NCBI GenBank assembly: GCA_903874275.1
Contig: CAIQRS010000266.1
Location: forward strand, 1-45,627
Origin: an uncultured Anaeromyxobacter sp.
GTDB lineage: Bacteria > Myxococcota > Myxococcia > Myxococcales > Anaeromyxobacteraceae
Direction: 5' to 3'
Length of the DNA: 45,627 nucleotides
A program made the position numbers and the translations under genes. Positions 42,623 through 45,627 of the stretch are shown one piece after another. Below the pieces are notes generated by a model, which ran no database searches, was not told the DNA's origin, and was given only the letters and a program-made list of their open reading frames with translations. The number at the start of each line of letters is the position of its first letter. Position 1 is the stretch's first letter.

Positions 42623-43168
42623 GACTCAAAGAGCCAAACGCAGCCCGAGCACGACGACGACGCTCCCCAGGACAGACGACCCCCATAAACCCTGCCTCCT
42701 TTCTACTTTGTCTGTTCTCCCCCATCCTTGTGATTCCTCGAATCTGTATTCTTCCCAAAGTGAACCCTGACCAACCAGACCCAGCCCCGCCCCGCCGCCC
42801 CGAGCTCCAATTTGCTTCCATCAGGTGACAGCAACCCGATCCCACAATCCCACGTAGTGGTTGGGAGTGTGGGATCGGGCTGCTGGCACCCGTCCTGACG
42901 CACGCTCCGTCACGACGGGGCGGCGGGGCGGGGCGCCCGGATTGCGCAGGGTTGCCCGATCGAGTCGGTGTGTCGCCCTGTAGACCAACCATGGGCAAAC
43001 GTCGTCGATCCCGGACTCCGGCGCCCGTCAACAGGGAACCGTCGACAGGGCTGGTTCATCTGTAGAGCGGTCGGCGGGGATGTGGGCCTCCCATCTGCTC
43101 CTTATCCCGCGGTGCGATCAGGACCTGCGGTAGCATGGCCATTCTCATCGGCCGACGAGGTGGAAGGC
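42623..43168. other. non-coding region of the element with nested palindromes
   Basis: About 545 bp without a convincing gene. It contains an outer perfect 18-bp inverted repeat at 42785-42802 and 42917-42934 and a long inner hairpin at 42830-42886. It may be a replication origin, a regulatory or boundary structure, or a small non-autonomous mobile sequence. Confidence 0.55.
42785..42934. repeat. nested inverted repeats (18-bp outer, ~25-bp inner)
   Basis: The outer arms are GCCCCGCCCCGCCGCCCC and its exact reverse complement at 42917-42934. The inner arms 42830-42854 and 42861-42886 pair over about 25 bases with two mismatches and a one-base offset around the loop GTAGTG. No T-run follows, so it is not a standard terminator. 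Confidence 0.85.
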
Positions 43169-44230
43169 ATGCACCGCGACAGGGACGAGGCGCAGCAGCG
43201 AGCAGACCAGGTGCGCGCATTCCGCGCGGAGGTCGAGGCGCTCGCCCGGGAAGGCTTGGTGGCGATGCCCCCGGACCAGGCGGCTCTCGTATCGTCTCAT
43301 CATGACCGGCTCCTGGCTGCGATGTCTGAGGCCTTCGATGTCGACATCACTTCCCCGCAGAAGCAGCTTTCGTGGGGCATGCGGATCGCCGCCTTCCTGG
43401 GAGCGTCGGCCATGGCGGCCGCCATCTTCTTCCTCTTCTACCGGTACTGGGGATTCCTCGGGACCACCGCCCAAGTGAGCGTGTTGGTGACGGCGCCGCT
43501 GGTCGCCATCGTGGGCGTCGAGGTGGCGGCACGGCGCGAGAGGACCGGCTACGTGGCGGCCATCGCGGCGCTCGTAGCCTTCGCCTGCTTCGTCCTCGAT
43601 CTCTCGATGCTCGGGCAGATCTTCGCGCTTGCGCCTACCCAGAACGCGATGCTCGCCTGGGGCGCCTTCGCGTTCCTGCTCGCGTACGGTTACGGCCTGC
43701 GACTGATGCTGATTGCGGGGATCTTGTGCTCGTTGGGCTGGCTCTCTGCAACGGCAGGCAGTTGGCACGGTCTCTACTGGATCTCGGTGGATCGGCAGCC
43801 CGAGCACTTCATTCCGGCAGGAGCCGTCATCTTTGGTCTGGGCTTCATTCCGGACCGCGCGCATCCGAGCTTTCCTGGGGCCTACCGCTTCTTCGGCCTG
43901 CTTGCGATTCTCGTCGCGGTGTTGGTGCTAGGACACTGGGGCGAGGCAAGCATGCTCCCGCTCTCTCCAGGAGCGGCCGAGCATTTCTACCAAGTGGCCG
44001 GGTTCGCCCTCTCTGGGGTCGCCATCTGGGCCGGGCTCCGGTTCGCGTGGCCCGGAATCGTCAATCTCGGGGCTACTGCTTTCGCAGTGCTCCTCTTCAC
44101 GAAATTCTACGACTGGTGGTGGGAATCCGTGCCGAAGTACCTGTTCTTCCTGCTCGTGGGCTTGACGGCCCTCCTCTGCCTGATGGTCATGAGGCGGCTG
44201 CGGGCGGCGGCCCAGGGAGGCCAGCCATGA
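43169..44230 (+). CDS. DUF2157-type polytopic membrane protein
   Basis: 353 residues. After a soluble N-terminal 75 residues (helical, ending DITSPQKQLSW) come about eight to ten transmembrane helices, for example RIAAFLGASAMAAAIFFLFY and several others. The layout and the aromatic FTKFYDWWWESVPKYLFF segment fit DUF2157 membrane proteins, whose function is unknown. Start ATG 43169 is the best choice; GTG 43160 is an in-frame alternative. The stop overlaps the next ATG by four bases. It is probable cargo of the tRNA-Pro element. Confidence 0.83.
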   Translation: MHRDRDEAQQRADQVRAFRAEVEALAREGLVAMPPDQAALVSSHHDRLLAAMSEAFDVDITSPQKQLSWGMRIAAFLGASAMAAAIFFLFYRYWGFLGTTAQVSVLVTAPLVAIVGVEVAARRERTGYVAAIAALVAFACFVLDLSMLGQIFALAPTQNAMLAWGAFAFLLAYGYGLRLMLIAGILCSLGWLSATAGSWHGLYWISVDRQPEHFIPAGAVIFGLGFIPDRAHPSFPGAYRFFGLLAILVAVLVLGHWGEASMLPLSPGAAEHFYQVAGFALSGVAIWAGLRFAWPGIVNLGATAFAVLLFTKFYDWWWESVPKYLFFLLVGLTALLCLMVMRRLRAAAQGGQP

Positions 44231-45069
44231 GACGGTACTTCGGCTACGGAGCGGCGATTCTCGTCATCCTTGTCAATGCGTGGGTGCTGACGGGCGTCGC
44301 CCGGAATCGGCTCGGTGAGCCGGATGCCACCCTCACTCTGAGCGAGCGGGAGGCATTGGCTGAATGGTCGACGATGCCGGAGAGCTCCGCCGTGATCCTC
44401 CGTCTTGCGGTGATTCACTGGATGCCAGGTCGACCCGTTACGGCCGGTCAATACGAGTCATCCGAGGGAACGGTCGTTGTCGAGCCTCCACGTCTAGCCC
44501 AACTCGGATTCGACGTCGTGCTGCCCCTAGGCCTGGAGGATGCTCGGCGTTCCGCCGTCCGCCAGTTGCCGCGGCGAGCCTGGGCGGTCGTGCAGTTCGA
44601 TGGCGACCGCAAGAAGGCCTGGACCGCTGCGGTAGCTGAGGAGATCGCGCGGCGAGACAGAGCTGCCGCAGAAGGAAAGCTCGGCGAGTCTGGACGTGAG
44701 GAAACGAGGGCGCTGGAGCGCAGGCTGCACAATGCAACCCGACTCTTCCTGGTCGACGTGGGACCGGACCCAGACGCGCTTCGAAGGCAGTACCCGGACC
44801 GCAGCGCGTACGTCATCCTCCCGTGCGAAGTCGACGTAGAACTTTCAATCGACAAGGATGCGCCAGCTTGTGAGCCGGCCGTCTGTCGTCTAAGGGGCCG
44901 AGTTTCGCTCCTGACGAAGGAACTGCTCGTACCCCTCCACCTTCGGGCGCAACTTCCGCGCGCTGGACCGCATTCGGGGACTACTGGCCGCCCCGTGTTT
45001 GAGGCCGTCGTGAAATCAGGCGCGAGGAGGGAACTGTGGATCGAGGCCATCCGGCCGGGCGCTCGCTGA
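44227..45069 (+). CDS. membrane-anchored protein of DUF4824-like type
   Basis: 280 residues. The N-terminal membrane helix (FGYGAAILVILVNAWVLTGVA) leads into an extracytoplasmic domain starting with LTLSEREALAEW, similar to the LTEREL motif of DUF4824 proteins, which often lie beside DUF2157 genes. The rest is beta-rich (AVVQFDGDRKKAW, RLFLVDVGPDPDALR, AYVILPCEVDVEL). ATG 44227 overlaps the upstream stop (ATGA), so the two are translated together and are likely a complex. The function is unknown. Confidence 0.78.
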   Translation: MRRYFGYGAAILVILVNAWVLTGVARNRLGEPDATLTLSEREALAEWSTMPESSAVILRLAVIHWMPGRPVTAGQYESSEGTVVVEPPRLAQLGFDVVLPLGLEDARRSAVRQLPRRAWAVVQFDGDRKKAWTAAVAEEIARRDRAAAEGKLGESGREETRALERRLHNATRLFLVDVGPDPDALRRQYPDRSAYVILPCEVDVELSIDKDAPACEPAVCRLRGRVSLLTKELLVPLHLRAQLPRAGPHSGTTGRPVFEAVVKSGARRELWIEAIRPGAR

Positions 45070-45438
45070 ACGCCTCGATCCGCCACTTCCATGAGGCAGT
45101 TCCGGCCAGGTCATGACCGGCCTCCAGTTGCCTGTGCACCGAGCAACAGCAGCGCTACCTGGTCGCATGCGCGCCGGAGGATCGCCTCGATTTCGACGCG
45201 GCTTCCTGCGCCGCGTACCGCCCGCTCGGCGGCGATGGCGCCCGCCTGGATGAAGAGCTCCGCGCCCAGCGCGGGGAGGGGAGGGGCTCCTGCCCGCAGT
45301 CCACCAGCAGTCCACGCGTCGCGTCCGGGTGCCTCGCCGTGCATCGCGTGCGATCCAGTCGGATCCCCCGCTCCAACGAAATCAGCCGCTTGACGCTCCG
45401 TGCACTCCGGTGAAACCGGTGCAAGCGCCGCGAGCCCC
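45070..45438 (-). other. attR-proximal stretch; possible integrase 3' tail in the circular form
   Basis: No independent gene starts here. On the minus strand, a frame runs from the 47-bp att core at 45485 to TGA 45111. After excision it would be joined in phase to the integrase gene, adding about 110 residues in place of the host-derived end. The helical part AELFIQAGAIAAERAVRG looks protein-like. Confidence 0.5.
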
Positions 45439-45485
45439 GTTCGGGACCAAGGGGTCGCAGGTTCAAATCCTGTCTCCCCGACCAT
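45439..45485 (+). repeat. attR core (47 bp)
   Basis: Exact copy of 38447-38493, the 3' part of tRNA-Pro(CGG). No 5' tRNA half precedes it, so it is the non-functional end left by integration. Confidence 0.95.
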
Positions 45486-45627
45486 TTAACACTACTGCGT
45501 CACAAGTTCCTCGGGCGATGACAGGCGGGGCAGCGAGGGAGCCATGAAGCGACGCTTCGCGCGATGGAGAGCCGAACGGTGATGAAGCTGTCGGAGAAGT
45601 GTCGCTCGGGCCGCGAGCGGGTCCGAG
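45486..45627. other. chromosomal right flank of the element; no clear gene
   Basis: A frame from ATG 45564 (or 45582) stays open to the window edge (MESRTVMKLSEKCRSGRERV), but too little is visible to tell whether it is a gene. Confidence 0.25.

Larger units (their letters stand above)
38447..45485. mobile_element. tRNA-Pro-integrated element, 6.99 kb
   Basis: It is bounded by perfect 47-bp direct repeats of the 3' part of tRNA-Pro (38447-38493 and 45439-45485). Directly inside the left end lies a tyrosine recombinase, then an excisionase-like HTH protein, a replication-relaxation-like protein, a small regulator and a VapBC-type pair. A 550-bp non-coding region with nested palindromes follows, then two membrane-associated cargo genes. 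No capsid or conjugation genes are present, so this is a small integrative or satellite-like element that would need helper functions to transfer. Confidence 0.93.

Noticed and set aside
42546-42686. 46-codon minus-strand ORF with an AAGGAGG site upstream
   Set aside because: The translation is an Arg/Glu/Ser-rich sequence without protein character, and it overlaps a more plausible frame starting at 42622. The ribosome-binding site is noted, but the ORF is not supported.
42423-42770. 115-codon plus-strand ORF (Ser/Thr/Pro-rich)
   Set aside because: No ribosome-binding site; the composition suggests a chance frame in the non-coding region.
42830-42886. Rho-independent terminator
   Set aside because: The hairpin is very long and lacks a following T-run on either strand.

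Overview
The window is very GC-rich DNA in which almost every codon ends in G or C. It looks like a chromosomal segment of a Myxococcota bacterium, most likely Anaeromyxobacter-like. The reasons are an FHA-sigma54 activator, a PilZ protein, a 3025-residue TPR protein next to a zinc-ribbon/GYF protein (as in myxobacterial gliding loci), a TIGR04552-like family protein, paired multiheme cytochromes c and orphan lysine-fermentation chemistry. This taxonomic call is an inference from gene content and composition.

Layout. 1-7.4 kb: end of an unidentified gene, FHA/sigma54 regulator, TPR protein, two small exported proteins, SCP2-like protein, a membrane-anchored gluzincin with TPRs, PilZ and DUF192. 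7.5-18.4 kb: giant TPR gene, zinc-ribbon/GYF membrane protein and a protein with RelA/SpoT-synthetase-like motifs. 18.4-21.7 kb: Ffh, DUF2203, lipase-like lipoprotein. 21.8-23.7 kb: a translationally coupled operon of two paralogous hexaheme cytochromes around a small exported protein.

23.7-31.9 kb is a probable tRNA-Leu island. A 26-bp copy of the tRNA 3' end (24/26 identical) lies at 23712-23737 and the intact tRNA-Leu(UAA) ends at 31821. Inside is the most interesting system of the window: a Tat-type lipoprotein precursor with a six-Cys segment and a C-terminal region holding 14 Tyr-Ser-Asn repeats, followed with overlapping stop/start codons by a B12-binding-type radical SAM enzyme and three SPASM-type radical SAM enzymes. 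I read this as a RiPP-like cassette that modifies an exported Tyr/Asn-rich repeat protein, perhaps by three-residue cyclophane crosslinks. A GT9 glycosyltransferase and a broken collagen-like lipoprotein gene share the island.

32.0-38.3 kb returns to backbone genes: HipA-family (YjjJ-like) kinase, 3,5-diaminohexanoate dehydrogenase (kdd), M61 peptidase with PDZ, Xaa-Pro aminopeptidase and a NYN-domain protein. 38.4-45.5 kb is a 7.0-kb integrative element in tRNA-Pro(CGG), bounded by perfect 47-bp direct repeats. It carries a tyrosine recombinase whose reading frame crosses the attachment site, an excisionase-like HTH protein, a replication-relaxation-like protein, a small regulator, a VapBC-type pair, a nested palindromic non-coding region and a DUF2157/DUF4824 membrane pair as cargo. 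The last 140 bp hold no clear gene.
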